NCBI GenBank assembly: GCA_018396515.1 | Contig: JAGTQJ010000003.1 | Location: 6,387-21,132, forward strand | Reading direction: 5' to 3' | Source of the DNA: Candidatus Bathyarchaeota archaeon | GTDB taxonomy: Archaea > Thermoproteota > Bathyarchaeia > TCS64 | Length of the DNA: 14,746 bases | Part shown: piece by piece, positions 7,194 to 14,440 of the stretch | How the letters are laid out: every line of letters begins with the position of its first letter | Position numbering within the stretch: the first letter of the stretch is position 1 | Translations under genes and position numbers: made by a program | Notes under the pieces: model-generated | What the model saw: the letters and a program-made list of their open reading frames with translations, nothing else | Told to the model about the DNA's origin: nothing | Database searches by the model: none

Positions 7194-7794
7194 TTTCACC
7201 CTCCCCGGTGGGAACCCTCAAAAGTTCTCTGAGTTCCCCCATCATCCTCATGTACTCCTCGTCTCCCGATAGCTTCAGCATCGTAAGGAGCCTTGTGATC
7301 GCAAAGTAGATGTGCCTATCAGCCTTTATTGGGGTGGTCTGCCTCTCTATGATCTCCTCGAGGGCCCTCTGCTCCTTCATGTAGCAGGCCCCTACGAGTT
7401 CTAGGACCCTCCCCCCCTCCTCCTCTGGGTAGACATAGCCCATATCCCTCAATCCATCCAATATCCTCCTGAGCACCTCCCTGCTCCATGGGAAGCCCTC
7501 CATATCCCCAAGGGTCTCTGTAAGGGTGTATGAGATGATGAACATCTTCGCAGTGCTCCTGTAATAGCTCTGGACGAGGTTCCTCCTCCTCTCAACCCTC
7601 GTCTCCTCGACCAATCCCGCATCCTGGAGGAGCTTCAAGTGATGTAATATGCTTGAATGGCTCTTGCCCAGGGCCTCTGCTAGATCCGATGCTGATAGCT
7701 CCCTATGCCTAAGGCGGTGAAGGATCTGGCGCCTCGTCTCATCCGCGAACAGCTTTGCGATCTCAGGATCCTTTATTATTAGTATCTCTCTCAA
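7183..7794 (-). CDS. ArsR-like winged-helix regulator of the ABC operon
   Basis: A 203-residue regulator. Residues 10-80 are a winged helix of ArsR type: DPEIAKLFADETRRQILHRL (9-28), then the HTH with recognition helix KSHSSILHHLKLLQDAGLVEE, and a wing rich in arginine (TRVERRRNLVQSYYRST). The C-terminal half (about 85-200) is helical with no recognised domain and may bind the effector. The start is TTG at 7794, because the DPEIAKLFADETRR opening is typical and a TATA-like box sits about 30 bases upstream. It overlaps the first exporter gene and is the promoter-proximal gene of that operon. This strongly suggests that it controls export in response to a transported or toxic compound. Confidence 0.88.
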   Translation of the reverse strand: MREILIIKDPEIAKLFADETRRQILHRLRHRELSASDLAEALGKSHSSILHHLKLLQDAGLVEETRVERRRNLVQSYYRSTAKMFIISYTLTETLGDMEGFPWSREVLRRILDGLRDMGYVYPEEEGGRVLELVGACYMKEQRALEEIIERQTTPIKADRHIYFAITRLLTMLKLSGDEEYMRMMGELRELLRVPTGEGENGS

Positions 7795-7820
7795 CGCACT
7801 ACAGAACTCTGCAGCGTTTC

Positions 7821-7827
7821 ATAAAAA
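7821..7827 (-). promoter_or_regulatory. TATA box of the ArsR-ABC operon
   Basis: TTTTTAT on the minus strand is centred about 30 bases before the TTG at 7794. This predicts an essentially leaderless operon mRNA, with the exporter genes translated from their own internal Shine-Dalgarno sites. Confidence 0.45.
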
Positions 7828-7834
7828 TGTTGCG

Positions 7835-7860
7835 ATTCAACCTCTCTGTGTTGAGGGAAT
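7835..7860. promoter_or_regulatory. Imperfect inverted repeat between divergent ArsR and UDG genes
   Basis: ATTC, two extra bases and CCTC face GAGG and GAAT across an eight-base centre. The element also contains TCAAC...GTTGA. It lies upstream of the operon's TATA box and next to that of the UDG gene, a plausible but unproven binding site for the ArsR-like protein. Confidence 0.25.
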
Positions 7861-7861
7861 G

Positions 7862-7869
7862 TTAAATTT
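7862..7869 (+). promoter_or_regulatory. TATA box of the UDG gene
   Basis: TTAAATTT is centred about 27 bases before ATG 7893. The spacing matches a leaderless transcript starting at that codon and weighs against the internal ATG at 7932. Confidence 0.45.
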
Positions 7870-7892
7870 TCTCCTAAAACTGGAAAGATTTG

Positions 7893-8513
7893 ATGAGCCC
7901 AAGCCCCCAGGCCGGAGGAAGGTCGGAGAATATGAGACAGTTGCTCCTAGAGGTTCAAAGCTGTAGAAGATGTGGCCTCTGGGAGGGAAGGAGGAACCCG
8001 GTTCTTGGAGAGGGGAGCCTGGATGCGAAGGTCTTCCTCGTGGGTGAGGCGCCTGGGAGGAGGGAGGATGAGACGGGAAGGCCCTTCGCTGGGGCAGCCG
8101 GCCAACTGTTGAATGATCTCCTCCGGGGAATAGGGCTGAGCAGGGGCGATGTCTATATTGGAAACGTGGTGAAATGCCGTCCCCCTGGGAATAGGCCCCC
8201 TAGAGCAGAGGAGATCAAGGCCTGTTCCCCACACTTAGAGCGGCAGCTAAGTATCCTGGAGCCCAGGATCATCGTCTCTATGGGCAATACTGCGACCCAG
8301 TACCTGATGACCCGCTTCGGGTTGAGTCCAAGGTATATTGGTGAGGTCCATGGAAAATCCTTCAGAGTTGAGGCTCCTTGGGGAGAGATTATCCTCCTCC
8401 CATCCTATCACCCAGCCTCAGCCCTCTATATGAGGGGGTTGGAGTATGTTTTAAGGGGGGATTTCGAGTCTCTCAGGAGGATTCTAGACGGCCTTGTGGA
8501 ATCCTATGACTGA
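7893..8513 (+). CDS. Family-4 uracil-DNA glycosylase
   Basis: A 206-residue enzyme that removes uracil from DNA, the first step of base excision repair of deaminated cytosine. Four cysteines, C24, C27 (CRRC), C95 (KCRPPGNRPP) and C111, are placed as in the [4Fe-4S] cluster of thermophilic family-4 enzymes. Motif A is GEAPG (51-55), followed by GRPFAGAAGQLLN for uracil recognition. The C-terminal motif PSYHPAS (170-176) carries the family histidine. ATG 7893 is chosen from the TATA spacing. ATG 7932, preceded by GGAG, would give an N-terminus of 11 residues to the first cysteine, closer to other members, and remains possible. The gene is divergent from the ArsR operon. Its last ten bases overlap the convergent HtpX-like gene. 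Confidence 0.95.
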   Translation: MSPSPQAGGRSENMRQLLLEVQSCRRCGLWEGRRNPVLGEGSLDAKVFLVGEAPGRREDETGRPFAGAAGQLLNDLLRGIGLSRGDVYIGNVVKCRPPGNRPPRAEEIKACSPHLERQLSILEPRIIVSMGNTATQYLMTRFGLSPRYIGEVHGKSFRVEAPWGEIILLPSYHPASALYMRGLEYVLRGDFESLRRILDGLVESYD

Positions 8514-9466
8514 AGGGCCCTGATCCTCTTCACTATATTCGGATGGGTGGAGAACAGCTCAAGGAGGTTGTCGAGCCATGTGACCCTCCTGCTCAGTATG
8601 CTCCTCACCAGCTCGCTATCCGATCCACCCCTCCAAGCTGCCTGTAGATCCAAGGCGTCTTGGGCTGCTCTATCAGGATCCGAGATGAAGAGGGTCTTGA
8701 AGCCGCTTATGCCCAGTGAGCCTCCAGTAAATGATCGAACCCTGAGGGTTGATGAGACTATCTTGGCCAGTCCCTCTGATAGCTTCCTGGCCCCATCCTC
8801 GACGACGGAGACGCTGTGCTGGTCTGCATAGTACTCTCTGAGCCTACTCAGGCTTAGGGTGAAGAGGAGGAGGACGAAGTATATGAGCATCGAGATCCCG
8901 CCCAGCAGGGCCAGTCCTCCTGTATCCCTCCTATCCCTCCGATCATAATAGTAGCTGGAGAATAGCATCGATCGAGCTATTAGGTAGAAGAGGGATGGAA
9001 GGAAGGAGGCGAACATCATCACCTGGACGTCGCGGTGCTTGAGGTGGCCAAGCTCGTGGCCTATAACCGCCTCGACCTCCTCCTCCTCAAGTGAGCTGAG
9101 GAGACCCCTAGTAACGGCCACCCTGCTCCCTGTGAGGGGGGAGCCGTATGCAAAGGCGTTGGGCACTGGCAGGTCGGCCATCATCAGCTTAGGAGGCTTG
9201 ATCCCGGATCTATGGGAGAGCTCTTGAAGGATCCTATGCAGCCTAGGGCTCTCGGAGGCTCCTAGGGGTCGAACCCTGTAGAGCATATCTACCATATATG
9301 GGGCTATGAGCCATTGGATTATGTTGAAGGTCGCGACTAGGATTACTAGGGAGACGAGGCTCAGAGAGTTCATAAGCGATAGAACCAATGCAAATCCAAG
9401 GGCCGTAATGCCGATTATCACGGCCAGGGTTCCAACCATAGACAGCCTCAGCTTCCAGAGGTTCAT
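8504..9466 (-). CDS. htpX: HtpX-like M48 membrane metalloprotease
   Basis: A 320-residue integral-membrane zinc protease of the M48B family, involved in quality control of membrane proteins. Two N-terminal transmembrane helices (about 10-32 and 35-55) precede the protease domain. The zinc motif HELGH is at 137-141, with E138 as the catalytic base, and the third ligand E211 lies in EYYAD. Two more hydrophobic segments (about 150-170 and 186-207) separate them, as in HtpX. Motifs around NAFAYGSP (103-110) also match the family. ATG 9466 starts a hydrophobic N-terminus of usual length. A TATA-like AAATATT-containing box at 9499-9507 suggests its own promoter with a leader of about ten bases, independent of the ArgRS gene behind it. 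The small zinc-free tail is unremarkable. Confidence 0.95.
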   Translation of the reverse strand: MNLWKLRLSMVGTLAVIIGITALGFALVLSLMNSLSLVSLVILVATFNIIQWLIAPYMVDMLYRVRPLGASESPRLHRILQELSHRSGIKPPKLMMADLPVPNAFAYGSPLTGSRVAVTRGLLSSLEEEEVEAVIGHELGHLKHRDVQVMMFASFLPSLFYLIARSMLFSSYYYDRRDRRDTGGLALLGGISMLIYFVLLLFTLSLSRLREYYADQHSVSVVEDGARKLSEGLAKIVSSTLRVRSFTGGSLGISGFKTLFISDPDRAAQDALDLQAAWRGGSDSELVRSILSRRVTWLDNLLELFSTHPNIVKRIRALQS

Positions 9467-9498
9467 GGCTAGATCTCGTTAGAGACCCTTGAAATCGA

Positions 9499-9507
9499 AT
9501 ATTTAAA
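9499..9507 (-). promoter_or_regulatory. Probable TATA box of htpX
   Basis: TTTAAATAT on the minus strand sits in the 64-base gap after the ArgRS stop. It is about 37 bases before ATG 9466, predicting a leader of roughly ten bases. Confidence 0.45.
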
Positions 9508-9530
9508 CCCTACTCAAGAGGCGAGTCTCG

Positions 9531-11462
9531 TCACATCCGCTCCGGCGCCTCTATGCCTAGTACCGAGAGGGCGTTTCTTAGGACTATCCTCACCGAGTCG
9601 ACGAGCATGAGTCTGGCTCCAGCTAGCCCCGGGGGCTCGGCCTTTATGACCGGAAGGGCTGCATAGAAAGCGTTGAACCTGTCAGCTAGGGTATTAGCGT
9701 ATGAGGAGATCCCACTCGGCTTGAGGCTCTCGCAGGCCTCTAAGAATACTTCCGGGAACTGGGCTATCAGGAGCACTAGCTCCCTTTCCCTAGCATCATT
9801 GAGCAGGGAGTAATCCGGCTCCGGGCGGCTTGGAGCCCTTTTTAGTATATTGCAGGCCCTGGCGTGGGAGTACTGGATGAACGGGGCGCTGTTCATCTCG
9901 AAGTTCAGCGCCTTATTCCAGTCGAAGACCACCACCTTCATCGGGTCCAGGCTCAATAATGTATACTTCACGGCTCCATGCCCCACCATCCTGGCGATGC
10001 TGCGCATCTCATCCTCGGTGAGGTTTGGGGATCTCTTTGAGACCTCCTCGTAGGCGAGGGATACAGCCCTCTCCAGAAGCTCACGCAGGGTCACATATCT
10101 ACCCAGGCGGCCGCTCATCTTAACCTCCGGAAGCCTGACGAACTCGTAGGCGTAGTGGATCTGCCTATCAGCCAGCTCCAGCTTTCCCATCGCTGCCAGG
10201 GCTATCCTGAGCTGGAGCTGGGCCAGGCTCTGGTCACATCCGATAACGTTTATGACCCTGTCGACCCTCCTGAACTTCTGGATCGAGTATGCTATATCCC
10301 TAGGAGTGTAGAGGGTTGTTCCATCCGCCCTCATCAGTACAAGCCTAGGTATCTCATATGAGGGGTTTATCCCCCACCTCTCCTTCAGCCCCAGAGCTCT
10401 TGCAACTGCCTCACAGTCAAGTATCAGGGCCCCATCCTCGTAGGAGGTGTATGGGGTCCTCCTGAGGGCCTCTATGGCCTCCTCCACGGCCCCGCTCCAG
10501 ACCAGGTCCCCCTCATAGTCCCAAAAGTCAAACCTTATGTCCAGCTCACCTAGGACTTCCTCGAAACCCCTCACGCAGTGCTCCACCAGCCTCCTTACAT
10601 CCCTCTTGGCCTCGGGAGCCCCCTTCTCATACTCCGTGTTTAGCTCCATAATGCCTTTCTCGGGGTCTGGCTCCGACTTCATCCTCTCGTTGAGTTCGTC
10701 GAACAGGGGGCTCCTCTCCCTGAGTTCATTGGCTGCGGAGGCGTACTTGTCAAGCTCCCTGTTTATCCTCCAAACCCTCTCATCGTCCCCCCTCTCCTTA
10801 GCCTCCTCGAGCTCCCTCTTCAGCCTCTTAACCTCCTTCAGGACGTTCACTATGGCGTATATCTCACCGAACCATTCATCCGCCCTTCCTGAGGGCTCAG
10901 GCTTCCCCAACAGCCTCCATCCATAGGTTGCCGTAGCGACCTGCCTCCCCATGTCATCTACGTAGAAGTGAACCTCGACGCTGTGCCCCCTCTTCCTCTG
11001 GATCCTAGCTAGGGCGTCTCCGAGGACGGAGTTTCGAGCTGTTCCGATGTGGAGGGGGCGTATGGGGTTAGCGCTGGTGTGCTCCACCATAACCCTCTCA
11101 GGCGAGTCTGTCTTCAAGAAGCCATACTCCTCATCTCCCGTGGCAGCCTCGAGGACAAGCTTGGAGAAGTTTCTAGTGTCCGCCTGGAAGTTGATATATC
11201 CATTCTTCTCCTCCGCTGAGGCCACCAGCCTCTTTGAGGCGGCGTTTATCTCCTTTGCCACTCTTCTCGCGAGGTCTATGGGATTCAGGCCGATCCTTGG
11301 GCCGAGTTGCAGGCATAACGAGGATGAGAGCTCCCCCATCTCTATGGTTGGTGGCCTCGATAACCTATCTTCAGGAAGCTCGATGTCTGGGTAGAGCCCC
11401 TTTAAAGCCTCCTCTAGTAGCCTTCTGCACTCGGCCTTGAGCTGTGAGAGGGGGTTAGACAT
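9531..11462 (-). CDS. argS: Arginyl-tRNA synthetase
   Basis: A class I aminoacyl-tRNA synthetase that attaches arginine to tRNA-Arg, 643 residues from the chosen ATG. Domains in order: an N-terminal Add1 domain (1-95); a Rossmann catalytic core with the HIGH-type motif HIGT (138-141) in SANPIRPLHIGTARN; an archaeal-type charged, helical insertion (about 205-290); the KMSKS-type loop KMSGR (448-452); and a C-terminal anticodon-binding helix bundle containing MNSAPFIQYSHARACNIL and ending near VLGIEAPERM. ArgRS often lacks a strict KMSKS lysine, so KMSGR is not alarming. ATG 11462 gives a family-like start (MSNPLSQLKAECRRLLEEAL); GTG 11471 is an alternative after AAGGA. It is transcribed away from the kinase cluster and probably has its own promoter. 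Confidence 0.97.
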   Translation of the reverse strand: MSNPLSQLKAECRRLLEEALKGLYPDIELPEDRLSRPPTIEMGELSSSLCLQLGPRIGLNPIDLARRVAKEINAASKRLVASAEEKNGYINFQADTRNFSKLVLEAATGDEEYGFLKTDSPERVMVEHTSANPIRPLHIGTARNSVLGDALARIQRKRGHSVEVHFYVDDMGRQVATATYGWRLLGKPEPSGRADEWFGEIYAIVNVLKEVKRLKRELEEAKERGDDERVWRINRELDKYASAANELRERSPLFDELNERMKSEPDPEKGIMELNTEYEKGAPEAKRDVRRLVEHCVRGFEEVLGELDIRFDFWDYEGDLVWSGAVEEAIEALRRTPYTSYEDGALILDCEAVARALGLKERWGINPSYEIPRLVLMRADGTTLYTPRDIAYSIQKFRRVDRVINVIGCDQSLAQLQLRIALAAMGKLELADRQIHYAYEFVRLPEVKMSGRLGRYVTLRELLERAVSLAYEEVSKRSPNLTEDEMRSIARMVGHGAVKYTLLSLDPMKVVVFDWNKALNFEMNSAPFIQYSHARACNILKRAPSRPEPDYSLLNDARERELVLLIAQFPEVFLEACESLKPSGISSYANTLADRFNAFYAALPVIKAEPPGLAGARLMLVDSVRIVLRNALSVLGIEAPERM

Positions 11463-11780
11463 CCACTTCACACATCCTTAAAATCCAGTTTATCGACTGG
11501 GATGGACGGGGAGATCATACAACCCTCACTGAAAAATTTTTCTTTTGAAGGGGTTCCAACATTCGAGGTTAGGCCTTTATCTTCAAACAAATATATGAAG
11601 ATTATGGAAAACTCCACGTTGAAGATAAATTTTTATCAAAAGATCATCTTTCTTTTTCATGGGTTTCATCACAACGAGATAGATTAATTTGATTTACAGA
11701 TATTATCAAGAGATAGGTGAATAAACTCTCTTATAAACCGACACACCTTTTAGGAGGTACGTATATCATGAAATGGGATT
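11463..11780. other. AT-rich divergent spacer between argS and the kinase cluster
   Basis: About 310 bases with no convincing gene. A 61-codon plus-strand frame at 11502-11687 has AT-driven composition and no recognisable domain. Visible elements are a weak AT run near the argS start, a perfect short inverted repeat GATAAA-TT-TTTATC at 11624-11637, a TATA-like TTATAAA at 11731-11737, and a strong AGGAGGT at 11752-11758. Confidence 0.5.
11731..11737 (+). promoter_or_regulatory. TATA-like box ahead of the kinase gene
   Basis: TTATAAA predicts transcription from about 11760. That start would place the AGGAGGT at 11752-11758 outside the mRNA, so either this box or that Shine-Dalgarno is not used. 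Confidence 0.4.
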
Positions 11781-12872
11781 ATGGAGATAAGCTTGGAGGG
11801 TCTCAAAGGGTATTTATCAAACCTCTACGGAGGTGAAGTTAACATCATACGCCTCACCCCCTTAGGGGTGACGGGTATAAAGCCCGAAGAGGCCCTTAAG
11901 GGCTATGGCTATGGAACGGCCCTCTCCATAGAATTCTCGGTTGATGGGGTCCATAGGAAGGTTGTCTTCAACACGGTTAGGCCCGGGGGGTTTGGCCACG
12001 AGAGGATGGCGGACAGGGCGGCGATCCTTATCTGGCAGGGTGAGGCCTTCAACACCCTCCCAAGGCATGTGAGGGCCATTGATGTCGGGGTCATAACGAG
12101 GAAGGGCTCATTGAGATCCCTCGAGGATCCCCTTGAGTTCTTCATCCTCACAGAGATGGCAGAGGGTCTCGAGTACTACCGGGATCTTGACAGGATAAAG
12201 GAGGCCGGGGATTTATCGGATCTAGACCTGAGGCGTTGCAAGGCCTTGGCGGGCTATCTTGCCGAGATCCACTCGGTTAAGGGTTGTGACCCTGGGCTCT
12301 ATGAGAGGAGGATCAGGGAGCTCGTAGGTCATAGCGAGTGCATCTTCGGCCTCACCGACAGCTACCCAACTGGCCTGGAGTACATTGGAGCCAGAGAGCT
12401 ATCCGCCATCGAGAAGAGATGTATAGACTGGAGGTGGAGGTTGAAGCCCCTCACCCACCGCCTCTCAATGGTTCACGGCGACTATCACCCCTGGAACATC
12501 ATCTTCACGGGTGATACAGAGTTCAAGCTCTTGGACAGGAGCAGGGGGGAGTGGGGGGAGCCAGCGGATGATGTAACAGCCCTGGCCGTTAACTACCTAT
12601 TCTACGCCCTCCAACAGGCCGGCGAGCTGGATGGGCCCTTCAAGGTTCTCTGGGAGACCTTCTTCGAGGATTATCTCAAGGCCACTGGAGATCGTGAGCT
12701 CCTCCAGGTGGTTCAGCCCTTCTTCTGCTGGAGGGCCCTGGTCATAGCCTCCCCAACCTGGTATCCCAACCTCCCATTGGATGTAAGGAGGAAGCTCCTA
12801 AACTTCGCAAGAAATATCTTGGAGGTCTCTAGGTTCGACTATCATGAGGTCAACGGCTTACTGGAGGATTAG
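11781..12872 (+). CDS. APH-fold small-molecule kinase/phosphotransferase
   Basis: A 363-residue protein of the aminoglycoside phosphotransferase/choline kinase fold. The catalytic loop is HGDYHPWN (232-239; D234 base, N239 metal), followed by the metal-binding aspartate D252 in LLDRSRGEWGEPADDV. The small lobe (1-125) shows a glycine-rich GYGYGTALSIEF segment and K60 in VHRKVVF. The helical large lobe fills the rest. Members phosphorylate sugars, choline, homoserine or antibiotics; nothing here supports drug resistance. ATG 11781 is the only ATG in frame, because a stop lies three codons upstream. It sits 22 bases after the nearest Shine-Dalgarno, which instead faces an out-of-frame ATG at 11768. 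Two bases separate it from the next gene, so they are one operon. Fusions of an APH-like domain with a P-loop kinase are known, which fits a joint role. Confidence 0.85.
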   Translation: MEISLEGLKGYLSNLYGGEVNIIRLTPLGVTGIKPEEALKGYGYGTALSIEFSVDGVHRKVVFNTVRPGGFGHERMADRAAILIWQGEAFNTLPRHVRAIDVGVITRKGSLRSLEDPLEFFILTEMAEGLEYYRDLDRIKEAGDLSDLDLRRCKALAGYLAEIHSVKGCDPGLYERRIRELVGHSECIFGLTDSYPTGLEYIGARELSAIEKRCIDWRWRLKPLTHRLSMVHGDYHPWNIIFTGDTEFKLLDRSRGEWGEPADDVTALAVNYLFYALQQAGELDGPFKVLWETFFEDYLKATGDRELLQVVQPFFCWRALVIASPTWYPNLPLDVRRKLLNFARNILEVSRFDYHEVNGLLED

Positions 12873-12874
12873 GA

Positions 12875-13402
12875 TTGGGGAGAGAGGGTTGGGCCATTTG
12901 GATTACTGGGCTCCCAGCATCCGGTAAGTCAACCCTAGCGAGGGCGGTTAAGGAGAGGCTCGAGAGGCTTGGGGTCCATGTACAGATCCTGGAATCCGAT
13001 GTTGTTAGAAAGGTCCTAACACCGAACCCCACATACTCCCCTGAGGAGAGGGAGACCTTCTACAACTCCCTCGTCTATATTGGCGTCCTGCTGACCCAGA
13101 ACGGGGTGAATGTGATCTTCGATGCTACCGCAAATAGGAGGAGGTGGAGGAGGGCAGCCAGGGGCCTAATAGACAGGTTCCTACAGGTCTATATAAGATG
13201 CCCCTTGGAGGTCTGCAGGGAGAGGGATAGAAAGGGGATATATAAGAAGGCGGAGGCTGGAGAGGCACAATATGTTCCAGGCCTCCAGGAGGAGTATGAG
13301 GAGCCCTGGGATGCGGATCTGGAGATCGACTGCGTAAGAGAATCTCCCGAGAAGGCAGCTGAGAAGATCATAGAGATCATGAAGGAGAACGGCTTCATAT
13401 AG
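12875..13402 (+). CDS. APS-kinase-like (CysC) P-loop kinase
   Basis: A 175-residue P-loop kinase closest by eye to adenylylsulfate kinase, which makes PAPS from APS and ATP. Walker A is GLPASGKST (12-20). The substrate region SDVVRKVL (41-48) corresponds to the DGDNVR loop of CysC. The C-terminal half has the characteristic IRCPLEVCRERDRKGIYKKAEAG (107-129) and YVPGLQEEYEEP (133-144). The middle motif is FDATANRRRWRRAAR (82-96), where CysC normally has a SPYR-type loop; a DATxxRR pattern is more like other small-molecule kinases. The substrate is therefore uncertain. TTG 12875 is chosen for a GGAGG seven bases upstream inside the preceding gene's end. Translation is probably coupled to that gene. 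No ATP sulfurylase is in view. Confidence 0.85.
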   Translation: MGREGWAIWITGLPASGKSTLARAVKERLERLGVHVQILESDVVRKVLTPNPTYSPEERETFYNSLVYIGVLLTQNGVNVIFDATANRRRWRRAARGLIDRFLQVYIRCPLEVCRERDRKGIYKKAEAGEAQYVPGLQEEYEEPWDADLEIDCVRESPEKAAEKIIEIMKENGFI

Positions 13403-13600
13403 AGAATGAAAAAGTTCAAATGGAACTTCTATTGTATACTCCATTTCGAGATGGCCATGGGAAGTTGAAAAGACAATTAAAGTGAGATCTAAGGAATTGG
13501 ATCAAAGCAAAAGCCTCAGGAAACCAATCGGTCATATTTTTGGCTAAGCAATCTCACGGAAAACCCATTAATTTCACCCAGATGATATAATACTACCGAG
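13403..13600. other. Spacer with a hairpin after the kinase operon
   Basis: There is no gene. A perfect six-base-pair inverted repeat, 13412-13417 with 13423-13428 (AAGTTC, loop AAATG, GAACTT), starts ten bases after the CysC-like stop and could mark transcript end. AT-rich runs near 13568-13592 can serve as promoter for the next gene. Confidence 0.35.
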
Positions 13601-14440
13601 ATGTTCCAATCCGATGTGAAGGGTGAGCAGGCCTCGATCCTCTTCGAGGCAGCTGAGAACGTTAGAAGAAGCGTCTTGGATGTTTTGAGGGAGAGGCGAG
13701 ACCTGGAGGTAAAGGAGCTCAAGAGGGTCTTGGACCTATCAGCGCACAACGCCATCCGGGAGACCCTCAGCAACCTAGGAGCATCGATGAATGTGGTGAG
13801 CGAGGAGGGGGAATACACCCTCGGCGGTGGAGAGGCACACCTCATCGTAGACCCCATAGATGGCACGACCAACCTAGCTAGGGGAGTGGGCTATGCAACC
13901 ACGAGCATCGCCATTTCAGAGACACCATATCTCTCAGGAACCTTAGCCGCCATAGTCATGGAGCTGAACTCGGGATTAGCATACTGGGCGGAAAGAGGGA
14001 AGGGGGCGTGGCTGGGGGATTCTAGGATCAAACCATCGGGACCTGCTGGAGTTAAAGATGCCATGATCTCCATCGACATAAGCAAAGGATCCTATCTCCG
14101 CTCCTTAGAGAGGCTCATATATAAGGCGGGGCATCTCCGCCAACTCGGATGCGCCTCCATCTCCCTCTGCCATGTGGCATCGGGAAGAATTGACGCCCAC
14201 ATCGACTACAGGGGAGCTTTGAGGGCGACGGACGCAGCGGCCGCCCTCTTCATCCTAAAGGAGGCGGGGGGAGTATACATCATAGATGGTGCGATGGACA
14301 ACGACCTAATGCTATCGAGGGGGTCGAGGCTTAGGCTCGTAGCGGCCTCAAGCCAAGGGCTGCTTGACGAGATAATGAGCTTAATAGGGGAGCGCCAAGG
14401 CTTTGCATTTCGAGAAGCCACTAAAACCCGCGAGCTTTAG
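13601..14440 (+). CDS. Inositol-monophosphatase-fold phosphatase
   Basis: A 279-residue metal-dependent phosphatase of the IMPase/FBPase/CysQ superfamily. Metal ligands are visible as E68/E69 (VSEEG), D84 and D87 within DPIDGTTN (84-91), and D211 in RATDAAAALFILKEAGG, the counterpart of the WDxAAG motif with the tryptophan replaced. The N-terminal helix region (1-60) is ordinary for the fold. Substrates in this family include inositol phosphates, fructose bisphosphate, NADP and PAP. The nearby APS-kinase-like gene makes a PAP phosphatase attractive but unproven. ATG 13601 follows AT-rich promoter-like sequence and has no clear Shine-Dalgarno, so a leaderless transcript is likely. The next gene overlaps its last 38 bases. 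Confidence 0.92.
   Translation: MFQSDVKGEQASILFEAAENVRRSVLDVLRERRDLEVKELKRVLDLSAHNAIRETLSNLGASMNVVSEEGEYTLGGGEAHLIVDPIDGTTNLARGVGYATTSIAISETPYLSGTLAAIVMELNSGLAYWAERGKGAWLGDSRIKPSGPAGVKDAMISIDISKGSYLRSLERLIYKAGHLRQLGCASISLCHVASGRIDAHIDYRGALRATDAAAALFILKEAGGVYIIDGAMDNDLMLSRGSRLRLVAASSQGLLDEIMSLIGERQGFAFREATKTREL

Noticed and set aside
11502..11687. 61-codon plus-strand frame in the argS-kinase spacer
   Set aside because: Its composition matches the AT-rich spacer, there is no Shine-Dalgarno or recognisable motif, and it starts next to the argS promoter.
11781..12872. Antibiotic-resistance gene (aminoglycoside phosphotransferase)
   Set aside because: Only the general fold and catalytic loop match. 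Context is chromosomal metabolism with no mobile element, so a metabolic kinase is far likelier.
13414..13426. tRNA T-arm-like GTTCAAAT...
   Set aside because: There is no acceptor, D or anticodon arm around it; the pairing is a simple hairpin.
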